This document shows, one piece after another, positions 1 through 6,388 of a stretch of 28,154 nt of DNA. The stretch is from positions 1-28,154 of the forward strand of contig CAZZBJ010000017.1 of the NCBI GenBank assembly GCA_964652805.1, read 5' to 3'. Position 1 is the first letter of the stretch. Every line of letters begins with the position of its first letter. This DNA is from Claveliimonas sp964652805. Lineage in GTDB: Bacteria > Bacillota > Clostridia > Lachnospirales > Lachnospiraceae. The notes below the pieces were generated by a model that was not told where the DNA came from, did not search any database, and was given only the letters and a program-made list of their open reading frames with translations. The translations under genes and the position numbers were made by a program.

Positions 1-45
1 AACCCTTCAGCTCTTAAGATGATTATAGAAACTGATCAAGATATC

Positions 46-52
46 AAGGAGG
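46..52 (+). promoter_or_regulatory. ribosome-binding site deciding the HPr-like start
   Basis: AAGGAGG lies 8 bases before the ATG at 61. It supports the short 76-residue form over the 90-residue reading that begins at 19. Confidence 0.8.
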
Positions 53-60
53 TTATTCCA

Positions 61-291
61 ATGAAAACAGTACAAATTTCTTTAAACTCAATCGACAAAG
101 TAAAATCTTTCGTAAACGATATCACAAAGTTTGACTATGACTTTGATCTCGTATCCGGAAGATATGTGATCGATGCAAAATCCATCATGGGTATTTTCAG
201 CCTGGATCTGTCCAAGCCTATCGACCTGAACATCCACGCTGACGCAGACATCGATGAAGTGCTTGAGATTCTGAAGCCTTACCTGGTATGA
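61..291 (+). CDS. HPr-like protein lacking the phosphoacceptor histidine
   Basis: A 76-residue protein of HPr size and fold. The segment DLVSGRYVIDAKSIMGIFSL (about residues 29-48) matches the HPr region around regulatory Ser46, with the serine at residue 41 inside KSIMG. The N-terminal GLHARPA-type loop that carries phosphoacceptor His15 is replaced by NSIDKVKSF, so no catalytic His is present. Transfer of phosphate in the PTS is therefore unlikely; a Crh-like regulatory or structural role is possible (inference). The ATG at 61 is chosen because AAGGAGG at 46-52 sits 8 bases upstream; an in-frame ATG at 19 has no such site. A strong hairpin terminator follows at 318-351, and the next gene (thiI) converges on it. 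Confidence 0.85.
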   Translation: MKTVQISLNSIDKVKSFVNDITKFDYDFDLVSGRYVIDAKSIMGIFSLDLSKPIDLNIHADADIDEVLEILKPYLV

Positions 292-317
292 TCGGACAGG
301 TTTAAAGCGAACATATG

Positions 318-358
318 AATACGCCGAAATGTGCTGACATTCCGGCGTATTTTATATT
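318..358 (+). terminator. Rho-independent terminator after the HPr-like gene
   Basis: AATACGCCGAAATGT (318-332) pairs with ACATTCCGGCGTATT (337-351) around the loop GCTG, with one mismatch. TTATATTT follows the stem. The hairpin lies between convergent genes and may also stop transcription arriving from thiI. Confidence 0.85.
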
Positions 359-389
359 TAACAGGAAACTTCCCCCGTTCCCTGCTAAA
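357..389. terminator. Second hairpin in the convergent HPr-like/thiI gap
   Basis: TTTAACAGGAAAC (357-369) pairs along 13 positions (with G-T wobbles) with GTTCCCTGCTAAA (377-389) around a TTCCCCC loop. On the minus strand it lies about 45 bases beyond the thiI stop and just before the 318-351 hairpin. It is a plausible part of a bidirectional termination zone, although its own T-tract is poor on both strands. Confidence 0.5.
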
Positions 390-432
390 TAAAAACGCTC
401 CGGGGATCCCTTCCGCCCCCTGCCGGGCAATG

Positions 433-1617
433 CTATCCCTGCACGTCTATGATCTCCACCGTGTCGATGGCTGTCTGTACCAGCTCATCGATCTTCTCCG
501 CCAGATTTTCCTCTGACCTGTGAATGATGTTGATGTTCGGCTTTGTCACCGGATGCTTTGCCACAAAGATGGTACAGCAGTCCTCAAAGGGCTGTATGGA
601 TGTCTCGTAGGAGCCGATCCGCTCGGACACCTCCACAATCTCCTTCTTATCAAATCCGATCAGGGGACGATATACCGGCAAGGTGCACACCTCATTGGTG
701 GCCGCCAGGCTCTGCATGGTCTGGCTTGCCACCTGGCCGATGCTCTCCCCTGTGATGAGGCCCAGACAGCCGTCTTCTTTCGCAAAATGCTCCGCAATCT
801 TCATCATGTACCTTCTCATGATGATGGTCAGCTCATCGTGGGGGCACTGGTCGTAGATGTAGATCTGGATGTCTGTAAAATTCACCACGTGGAGACGGAT
901 GGGCCCCGCATAGGCCGCAATGATCCTGGCCAGATCCACCACCTTCTCCTTGGCCCTCTCGCTTGTGTAGGGCGGCGCATGGAAGTAGGTGGCCTCCAGG
1001 GCAACGCCCCTCTTGGCGATCATGTAACCAGCCACCGGGCTGTCGATGCCGCCGGACAGAAGGAGCATGGCCTTCCCGTTTGTCCCCACAGGCATGCCTC
1101 CCGGCCCGGGAATGTTCCTGGAGTAAACGTAGATATCCTCCCTGATTTCAATGTTCAGCATCACGTCCGGATGGTGCACATCCACCCGGATCTCGGGAAA
1201 CGCATCCAGGATGGCCTCGCCGATGTCGCAGTTGATCTCCATGGAATTCTTCGGATAATTCTTCCTGCTTCTCCTGGCCTCCACCTTGAAGGTGATATTT
1301 TTGTCCGGGTACAGCTCATCCACGTAGGCCACCACGTCCTTTTTCAGCTGCTCAAAGCCCTGATCCTCAAGGCGCGCCACAGGGCAGATGCCCACGATGC
1401 CGAAAACTCTCCGGAGTGCCTCCGTCACCTCGTCATAGTCGTAGGGGCCGTCACAGTCCACATAGATACGGCCTCTCGTCTTATACACCTTAAAGCTGCC
1501 GTCCGCCTCCCGCAGGACGCAGCGGATCTGACGCACCAGGGCGTCCTCGAACATATAGCGGTTCTTTCCCTTGATCCCGATCTCACCGTACTTGATCAAA
1601 AATGTGTGAAATGTCAT
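433..1617 (-). CDS. thiI: tRNA uracil 4-sulfurtransferase ThiI
   Basis: ThiI adenylates U8 of tRNA and inserts sulfur to make 4-thiouridine; in many bacteria it also supplies sulfur for thiazole synthesis. The 394-residue protein shows the N-terminal ferredoxin-like and THUMP regions (to about residue 165), then the PP-loop SGGIDSP at 188-194 that binds ATP. Conserved DCC (346-348) lies in the C-terminal part. There is no C-terminal rhodanese extension, as in Bacillus-type ThiI. The ATG at 1617 is chosen because AGAGGAAAG lies just upstream; the reading extended to 1695 adds a low-complexity GARGSARAAAG peptide. The gene follows a cysteine desulfurase by 77 bases, the usual sulfur-donor partnership, so persulfide transfer from that enzyme is expected. 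Confidence 0.95.
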   Translation of the reverse strand: MTFHTFLIKYGEIGIKGKNRYMFEDALVRQIRCVLREADGSFKVYKTRGRIYVDCDGPYDYDEVTEALRRVFGIVGICPVARLEDQGFEQLKKDVVAYVDELYPDKNITFKVEARRSRKNYPKNSMEINCDIGEAILDAFPEIRVDVHHPDVMLNIEIREDIYVYSRNIPGPGGMPVGTNGKAMLLLSGGIDSPVAGYMIAKRGVALEATYFHAPPYTSERAKEKVVDLARIIAAYAGPIRLHVVNFTDIQIYIYDQCPHDELTIIMRRYMMKIAEHFAKEDGCLGLITGESIGQVASQTMQSLAATNEVCTLPVYRPLIGFDKKEIVEVSERIGSYETSIQPFEDCCTIFVAKHPVTKPNINIIHRSEENLAEKIDELVQTAIDTVEIIDVQG

Positions 1618-1665
1618 GGTCTTTCCTCTTTTCTTCCTGGTATGCAGACGAACTGTCCCGGCTGC

Positions 1666-1687
1666 GGCCCGGGCGCTCCCGCGGGCC
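1666..1687. other. GC-rich hairpin between the cysteine desulfurase and thiI
   Basis: GGCCCG (1666-1671) pairs with CGGGCC (1682-1687) in an almost purely G/C stretch of the 77-base gap. No T-tract follows, so it is not a clear terminator. It could trim, stabilise or attenuate the desulfurase-thiI transcript. Its function is unknown. Confidence 0.35.
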
Positions 1688-1694
1688 CCGGGCA

Positions 1695-2852
1695 TTACCG
1701 TCTCGTATATCTGCGCAATACTGGTACTAAATTATATAGGGTTTCCAGCGTATAGTCAATCTCTTCTTCTGTTGTAAATTCCGACACGCTGAAGCGCAGC
1801 GTTGCATCCAGATACTCCTTCTTGGCCCCGATGCCTTTCAGCACCCCGCTGATAGCCGGGTGGTTGGAGGCACAGGCGGAGCCGGAGGACACGTAGATGC
1901 CCTTCTCCTCCAGAGCGTGGAGCAAAACCTCGCTCCTCACTCCGGCAAAGCCCACACTGATGATGTGGGGCGCGCTGGTCTCGTCGCAGAGGCCGTGGAT
2001 GGCGATGTCATCCAGCTTCTGCACGCCGCCTATAAACCTGGCCTTCAGCGCCCGCATCCGGTCCACCTTCTCCTCCAGGCCGTCGTAGATGGTCTTTGCC
2101 GCCAGGCCAAGGCCGGCAATGCCGGGCACGTTTTCCGTCCCGGAGCGGATGTTCTTCTGCTGCTCACCGCCAAAGACGATGGGCTGTATCTTCACCTGCT
2201 CACCGATGTAGAGGGCTCCCGTTCCCTTGGGCCCGTGTATCTTGTGGCCGCTTAAGGTGAGCATGTCAATCTTCTCCTTCTTGGGATAAATCCTGTATTT
2301 TCCAAATCCCTGGACTGCGTCCACATGGAACAGGATATCCTTATTATAGGCCTTCACCATATCCGCCGCCTGCCGGATGGGCTGCACAGAGCCCACCTCG
2401 TTGTTCACGTACATGATGGATACAAGGATGGTCTCCGGACAGAGGGCCTCCTGCAAAGCCTCCAGCTTCACTCTCCCGTACCGGTCCACCGGCAGGAAGG
2501 TGACTCGGAAATCCTCTTCCTCCTCCAGGTAGCGCATAGTGTTCAGGATCGCCGGGTGCTCGATGGAGGAGGTGATCAGGTGACTGCCCCGGCGCCTGTT
2601 GGCCCTGGCGGCTCCGATGAGCGCCAGGTTGTCGCTCTCCGTGCCTCCGGACGTGAAGACGATCTCCTTGTCCTTCACCTTTAAAAGCTTTGCCAGTATT
2701 TCCTTTGTCCCTTTTATATAATGCTCTGCCTGCACTCCCTTGGCATGCATGGAAGAGGGGTTGCCATAGGCCTGGCACATGACCTTGCGCACAAGGTCCC
2801 CCACGCAGTCGTAGGCCCGGGTGGTGGCAGAATTGTCAAGATAAACTTCCAT
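1695..2852 (-). CDS. Cysteine desulfurase, NifS/IscS family
   Basis: A PLP enzyme of 385 residues that removes sulfur from cysteine as an enzyme-bound persulfide. The PLP lysine is K204 in SGHKIHGPKG, the conserved His is in SIEHP (H99), and the persulfide cysteine is C327 in SSGSACAS. The N-terminus VYLDNSATT is typical. ATG 2852 has AGGAG 9 bases upstream; a TTG one codon earlier is the only extension. The ThiI gene lies 77 bases downstream, so this is probably the dedicated ThiI sulfur donor (compare NifZ-ThiI of Bacillus) rather than the main Fe-S cluster enzyme; no iscU or sufU is adjacent. rsmE lies 41 bases upstream in the same direction. Confidence 0.93.
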   Translation of the reverse strand: MEVYLDNSATTRAYDCVGDLVRKVMCQAYGNPSSMHAKGVQAEHYIKGTKEILAKLLKVKDKEIVFTSGGTESDNLALIGAARANRRRGSHLITSSIEHPAILNTMRYLEEEEDFRVTFLPVDRYGRVKLEALQEALCPETILVSIMYVNNEVGSVQPIRQAADMVKAYNKDILFHVDAVQGFGKYRIYPKKEKIDMLTLSGHKIHGPKGTGALYIGEQVKIQPIVFGGEQQKNIRSGTENVPGIAGLGLAAKTIYDGLEEKVDRMRALKARFIGGVQKLDDIAIHGLCDETSAPHIISVGFAGVRSEVLLHALEEKGIYVSSGSACASNHPAISGVLKGIGAKKEYLDATLRFSVSEFTTEEEIDYTLETLYNLVPVLRRYTRR

Positions 2853-2893
2853 CAAAGATCACTCCTGTACTTTTTACTATTACTTTATGCGCC

Positions 2894-3631
2894 TCAGGGC
2901 TCCAGGTGATAGCCCAGAATGGCCAGCACCATGAGGGGCGCTGTCTCGGTGCGCAAAATCCGCCTGCCCAGGGTGATGACCCTGGCCCCGGCGGCCAGCG
3001 CCTTCTCCTCTTCCTCTCTTTCAAAGCCACCCTCGGGTCCGATGAAGACGCCCACAGACCGGCCCGGCCGTATCTCCTCAATGACCTTTCGCGTGTAGTC
3101 CATGCCCTCAGCCAGCTCGTAAGGGAAGAGGAGCACATCCAGACTGCCCGCCGCCTGCAGGGCCTCGTCAAAGCTGCACACGCCCTTCACCTCCGGGACG
3201 ATGCCCCGGCCCGCCTGCTTGGCCGCACTTTTGGCGATCTCGTTCCATCGCTTCACCTTTTTCTCCGCCTTTGGGCCGTCCAGCTTCACCACGGAGCGCT
3301 TCGCCGCCACAGGAACCACGGCCCAGGCTCCCAGCTCCACCGCCTTTTGCACCACCAGCTCCATCTTGTCGCTCTTGGGAAGTCCCTGGAAGAGCCAGAT
3401 CCGGGAGGGGAGCTCTGTGTCCAGCTCCTTCTCCTCCTCTATCTCAAGCCGGGCCCTATCCTCCTCGTAGCCGCTGACCCGGCAGACATATTTGCGGTTG
3501 TTGCCGTCGCTTACCTCCAGCCTCTCGCCCTTTTTCATGCGGAGCACATTTTTCATGTGGTTCACATCAGAGCCTTCTATATAAATGTATGGCTTTTCTA
3601 CCTGATCCGGCGTCACAAAAAAATGCTGCAT
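2894..3631 (-). CDS. rsmE: 16S rRNA (uracil(1498)-N3)-methyltransferase RsmE
   Basis: A SPOUT-class methyltransferase that uses S-adenosylmethionine to methylate N3 of U1498 of 16S rRNA in the assembled 30S subunit. At 245 residues it has normal length. It has the N-terminal PUA-like part (MQHFFV...HMKNVLRMKKGE), FQGLPKSDKMELVVQKAVELG at about 81-101, and the knot motifs IGPEGGF (197-203) and LGRRILRTETA (221-231). The start ATG directly follows the prmA stop (TAGATG), with GAGGAAA as ribosome-binding site inside prmA, so the two genes are almost certainly cotranscribed. The prmA-rsmE pair is common in Firmicutes. Confidence 0.96.
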   Translation of the reverse strand: MQHFFVTPDQVEKPYIYIEGSDVNHMKNVLRMKKGERLEVSDGNNRKYVCRVSGYEEDRARLEIEEEKELDTELPSRIWLFQGLPKSDKMELVVQKAVELGAWAVVPVAAKRSVVKLDGPKAEKKVKRWNEIAKSAAKQAGRGIVPEVKGVCSFDEALQAAGSLDVLLFPYELAEGMDYTRKVIEEIRPGRSVGVFIGPEGGFEREEEEKALAAGARVITLGRRILRTETAPLMVLAILGYHLEP

Positions 3632-4585
3632 CTATCGTTTCCTCGCCGTGACGGAGACCCACTCTCCCTGGTGGTGCACCTCCAGAAGCTCCATGCCGGC
3701 TTCCTTCACTGCCTCCACCACGGTCTCCTCCTTGTCCTCTATGATCCCGCTTGTGATGTAAATGCCGCCGCTTTTCAGCTGAGCCTGGATCACCGGCGTC
3801 AGGGGCACCAGCACATCCGCCAGGATGTTGGCGGCCACAATGTTGTACTTTTCATAGCCAACCCTGTCCCGGACCTCTCTGTCGTCAATGATGTTTCCGA
3901 TCATGACCTCGTACTGTTCCTTCTCAATGCCGTTGACAGCCATATTTTCATGGGTGGCGTCAATGGCACAGGGATCCAGGTCCGTGCCCATGGAGTAGCC
4001 CGCACCGAACTTTAAAGCCAGCATGCCCAGGATACCGCTGCCGCAGCCCACATCCAGAATCCTCATGCCCGGCTCCACGTATTTCTTCAGCTGGCGGATG
4101 CACAGCTGGGTCGTCTCGTGCATACCTGTGCCAAAGGCCGTCCCCGGGTCGATGCGGATGATCAGCTTGTCCTCATCCTCCGGTTTTACATCCTCCCAGG
4201 AGGGGATGATGAGCACGTCGTCCACGGTAAACTGGTGGAAATACTGCTTCCAGTTGTTTACCCAGTCCACGTCCTCTGTCTGGGATTCCTCGATGGAGGC
4301 CTCCCCGATATCTACAAAGGCAGAAATATCCGCAAGCTCTGCGCACACCTTTCCGAGCATCTCCTCCTTGTCGTCGTCCTCCTCCAGATAGAAGGTAATG
4401 TAGGCCACGCCGTCGTCCTCCTCAGCCTGGGGAAGGATATCCACAAACATCTGCTCCTTGTCCGCCTGGGTGAGAGGAATTTTATCCTCGATCTCCACCC
4501 CCTGGATGCCCAGCTCCATGAGGGAGCTGCTGACGATCTCCTCCGCCGCAGTTGTTGTCTTCAAACGAAATGTATTCCATTTCAT
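3632..4585 (-). CDS. prmA: Ribosomal protein L11 methyltransferase PrmA
   Basis: PrmA methylates amino groups of ribosomal protein L11 with S-adenosylmethionine. The 317-residue protein starts with an L11-recognition part (MKWNTFRLKT). It then has the PrmA signature DPGTAFGTGMHETT (146-159), the SAM-binding glycine loop LDVGCGSGILG (177-187) and an NIVAANILADVL-type motif IV. AGAGGTGA precedes the ATG. mntP ends 58 bases upstream on the same strand. I see no convincing promoter in that gap, so transcription may come from the mntP riboswitch promoter. Confidence 0.96.
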   Translation of the reverse strand: MKWNTFRLKTTTAAEEIVSSSLMELGIQGVEIEDKIPLTQADKEQMFVDILPQAEEDDGVAYITFYLEEDDDKEEMLGKVCAELADISAFVDIGEASIEESQTEDVDWVNNWKQYFHQFTVDDVLIIPSWEDVKPEDEDKLIIRIDPGTAFGTGMHETTQLCIRQLKKYVEPGMRILDVGCGSGILGMLALKFGAGYSMGTDLDPCAIDATHENMAVNGIEKEQYEVMIGNIIDDREVRDRVGYEKYNIVAANILADVLVPLTPVIQAQLKSGGIYITSGIIEDKEETVVEAVKEAGMELLEVHHQGEWVSVTARKR

Positions 4586-4643
4586 ACCGTCTCACCTCTG
4601 TCCCGCCTCTTCCCGGCGGAACATCCTTTCCCTCATCAGTTTA

Positions 4644-5204
4644 TCATATGAGCCCCAAATGCTCAACGAGGATTTTCACTCCCAGACAGACCAGGATCAC
4701 GCCCCCTGCGATCTGGGCCCCCTTCTGCCAGCGGGAGCCAAACACGCTGCCAATCCTTACGCCCGCCGCAGAGATGACAAAAGTGGTCACGCCGGTGAAG
4801 GATACCGCAGGCACGATCTCCACCTTCAGAAAGGCAAAGGTGATGCCCACCGCCAGGGCGTCGATACTGGTGGCCACCGCCAGGGTCAGCATGATCCGCA
4901 CATCCAGGGAGTCGTCCGCCTCGCAGTCCTCCTCCCCAACGGCTTCCCTGATCATGCTGACACCGATAAGTCCCAGCAGGATAAAGGCGATCCAGTGATC
5001 TACAGAGGTGATGACCTCCTTGAACTGGCTCCCCAGCAGATACCCGATGGCCGGCATTCCCGCCTGGAATACTCCAAAATAAAGTCCCACGATCCCCGCC
5101 TTGACCCAGGTGCATTTCTTCATGGCGAGGCCCTTACAGACTGACACGGCAAAGGCGTCCATGGACAGTCCCACCGCTATCAGAAAAAGTTCGATCAGTC
5201 CCAT
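4644..5204 (-). CDS. mntP: Manganese efflux pump MntP
   Basis: A 186-residue integral membrane protein that exports Mn2+. It has about six hydrophobic segments. The two conserved acidic membrane motifs of the family are visible: GLSMDAFAVS (Asp16) and ATSIDALAVG (Asp115), related by internal duplication. AAGGAGA lies just before the ATG. The gene is preceded by a yybP-ykoY manganese riboswitch with its own consensus promoter, which independently supports the manganese assignment. The likely physiology is that high Mn2+ stabilises the aptamer, blocks the terminator and turns on export. Confidence 0.95.
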   Translation of the reverse strand: MGLIELFLIAVGLSMDAFAVSVCKGLAMKKCTWVKAGIVGLYFGVFQAGMPAIGYLLGSQFKEVITSVDHWIAFILLGLIGVSMIREAVGEEDCEADDSLDVRIMLTLAVATSIDALAVGITFAFLKVEIVPAVSFTGVTTFVISAAGVRIGSVFGSRWQKGAQIAGGVILVCLGVKILVEHLGLI

Positions 5205-5299
5205 TTTTCTTCTCCTTTTGTCTTCTTTTGTGTCCCTTCCGGGGCCGAAAGCCCCTCTCTCCTGTCAGAGGCAGGACGGATACAGCGCAGGCAGTGCAT

Positions 5300-5344
5300 A
5301 AAAAAAGACCCTTCCGCGGCAGACACTCTCTGCGCGGATAAGTC
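5300..5344 (-). terminator. Riboswitch-controlled terminator upstream of mntP
   Basis: On the minus strand GACTTATCCGCG (5344-5333) pairs with CGCGGAAGGGTC (5318-5307), with two G-U pairs and one A-A mismatch, followed by seven Ts (5306-5300). The 5' arm contains CTTATC, which is also the 3' half of riboswitch stem P1. Ligand-bound P1 and the terminator therefore exclude each other, an ON switch. Confidence 0.9.
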
Positions 5345-5430
5345 TCATTATTTCAAGTAATGCCAGATGCCAGGACGGCATCAGTATGTTGACAGTACTA
5401 CGCCCCAGGCGCCAACTACTCCCTTATCGC
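5335..5430 (-). ncRNA. yybP-ykoY manganese riboswitch
   Basis: Read on the minus strand, the leader has the family's conserved pieces in order: GGGAGTAG after the 5' P1 strand GCGATAAG (5430-5423), GTCAACATACTGATG in the middle (about 5392-5378), and AATGAGACTTATC at the 3' end closing P1 (GATAAG 5428-5423 with CTTATC 5342-5337). The two conserved loops would dock to bind Mn2+ together with Mg2+. It directly precedes mntP, a standard target, and feeds into a terminator. The promoter places the transcription start within a few bases of the aptamer. Confidence 0.93.
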
Positions 5431-5438
5431 TTCTGTTT

Positions 5439-5467
5439 ATTATAAGGAGAAGACCAGGGCTTGTCAA
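5439..5467 (-). promoter_or_regulatory. Consensus promoter of the mntP riboswitch transcript
   Basis: On the minus strand, -35 TTGACA (5467-5462) and -10 TATAAT (5444-5439) are both perfect consensus with a 17-base spacer. Initiation is expected near 5432, immediately before the aptamer. Confidence 0.9.
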
Positions 5468-5477
5468 TCATTGTTTA

Positions 5478-6314
5478 TCAACTTTTGCCTTCTTGGCCTT
5501 CCCTGCTTTTCCTCCTCATGGCCCGGACACGCTCCTTCCTCTCCCGGTCCGCCCGTCTGGACTCGCAGATCTTCTGCAGTGTCTTATTATAGGTAAAGTC
5601 GTCCAGCCGGCAATCCTCAAGGAAGACCTCCATCTCCTCCGGGAACTCCAGATAAAACAGGGACAGGGCCCAGGCCACAGCCATCTTCACATAGTAGGAG
5701 TCATGATCCACACGCTCCAGCTCCGCCAGGGCCTCCCTCAGATACTCTCTGTCCACATAGTAGTCCAGCAGCAGTACCGCCCCGAAGCGGATCGTGTACT
5801 CCTCCCCGCTCCGGAGGCAGTCAAGAACAAAGGGCCAAAGCTGCGCCCGATACCTGCCCGCGATCTTCAGGGTGCTGCAGAAACTGTCACAGACAGACCA
5901 GTTGTCAATCTTTGGCAGAAACCACCGTATCAGCCGCCGGGCCTCCCCCAGGAGCTCCTCCTGACCTTGCGGCCTGCGCTCCCTGCCTGATCGCCGTTCC
6001 ATGTCGTCCAGCCCGTAGCCGATGACCATCCCCTGGAGCATCACCTCCTCGAAGCTGTCCTGCCCGGCCCGGGGAAGCCACTCCTCCCACCTGTCCGCGG
6101 CGATGCGCCGGGCCACCTTGCGCAGCAGAGGGAGGCGGATCCCCAGGAACCGCTCCACAGGCAGCTCCGGTATCAGGGAGCTGGCGAATCGCAGATAGGA
6201 GGGCTCCCCCAGGCTCTCCAAATACTTTCGCATTTTCTCCCGGCTCTCCAGGCAGCCGGGCGGCAAGCTGACAGGTGCTTTTGCGGCAGATGCTTTTGTT
6301 TTACTTCCCGGCAT
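5478..6314 (-). CDS. AlkD-like DNA alkylation repair protein
   Basis: A 278-residue protein of the HEAT-like-repeat DNA glycosylase family (AlkD, Pfam DNA_alkylation), which excises bulky or cationic alkylated bases. The AlkD catalytic set is visible: Trp139 and Asp143 in NWSVCDSF, and Arg176 in YTIRFGAV, at spacings close to those of Bacillus AlkD. The N-terminal 25 residues (Ser/Ala/Lys-rich) and the basic C-terminus look unstructured and could contact DNA. GGGAG lies about 8 bases before ATG 6314; an internal ATG at 6233 is the alternative. It lies 74 bases downstream of leuS without a visible terminator, so it may be cotranscribed with it. Confidence 0.85.
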   Translation of the reverse strand: MPGSKTKASAAKAPVSLPPGCLESREKMRKYLESLGEPSYLRFASSLIPELPVERFLGIRLPLLRKVARRIAADRWEEWLPRAGQDSFEEVMLQGMVIGYGLDDMERRSGRERRPQGQEELLGEARRLIRWFLPKIDNWSVCDSFCSTLKIAGRYRAQLWPFVLDCLRSGEEYTIRFGAVLLLDYYVDREYLREALAELERVDHDSYYVKMAVAWALSLFYLEFPEEMEVFLEDCRLDDFTYNKTLQKICESRRADRERKERVRAMRRKSREGQEGKS

Positions 6315-6388
6315 GCAGGTTCTCCCTTCCCGAGCTGAAATCTATTTTAAACTCTGTTTTCACATCTGTTTCAGGAAAAACATGGCAA

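Noticed and set aside
433..1695. Longer ThiI beginning at 1695
   Set aside because: The extra 26 residues are low-complexity and encoded by the GC-rich hairpin spacer; the ATG at 1617 has the ribosome-binding site.
520..1755. 411-residue + strand open frame opposite thiI
   Set aside because: Antisense of a well-supported ThiI gene. It is rich in His, Leu and Gly, as expected from reversed GC-rich codons, with no ribosome-binding site and no family motifs.
2906..4015. 369-residue + strand frame opposite rsmE/prmA
   Set aside because: Spans two real minus-strand genes and their junction; composition is typical of an antisense shadow.
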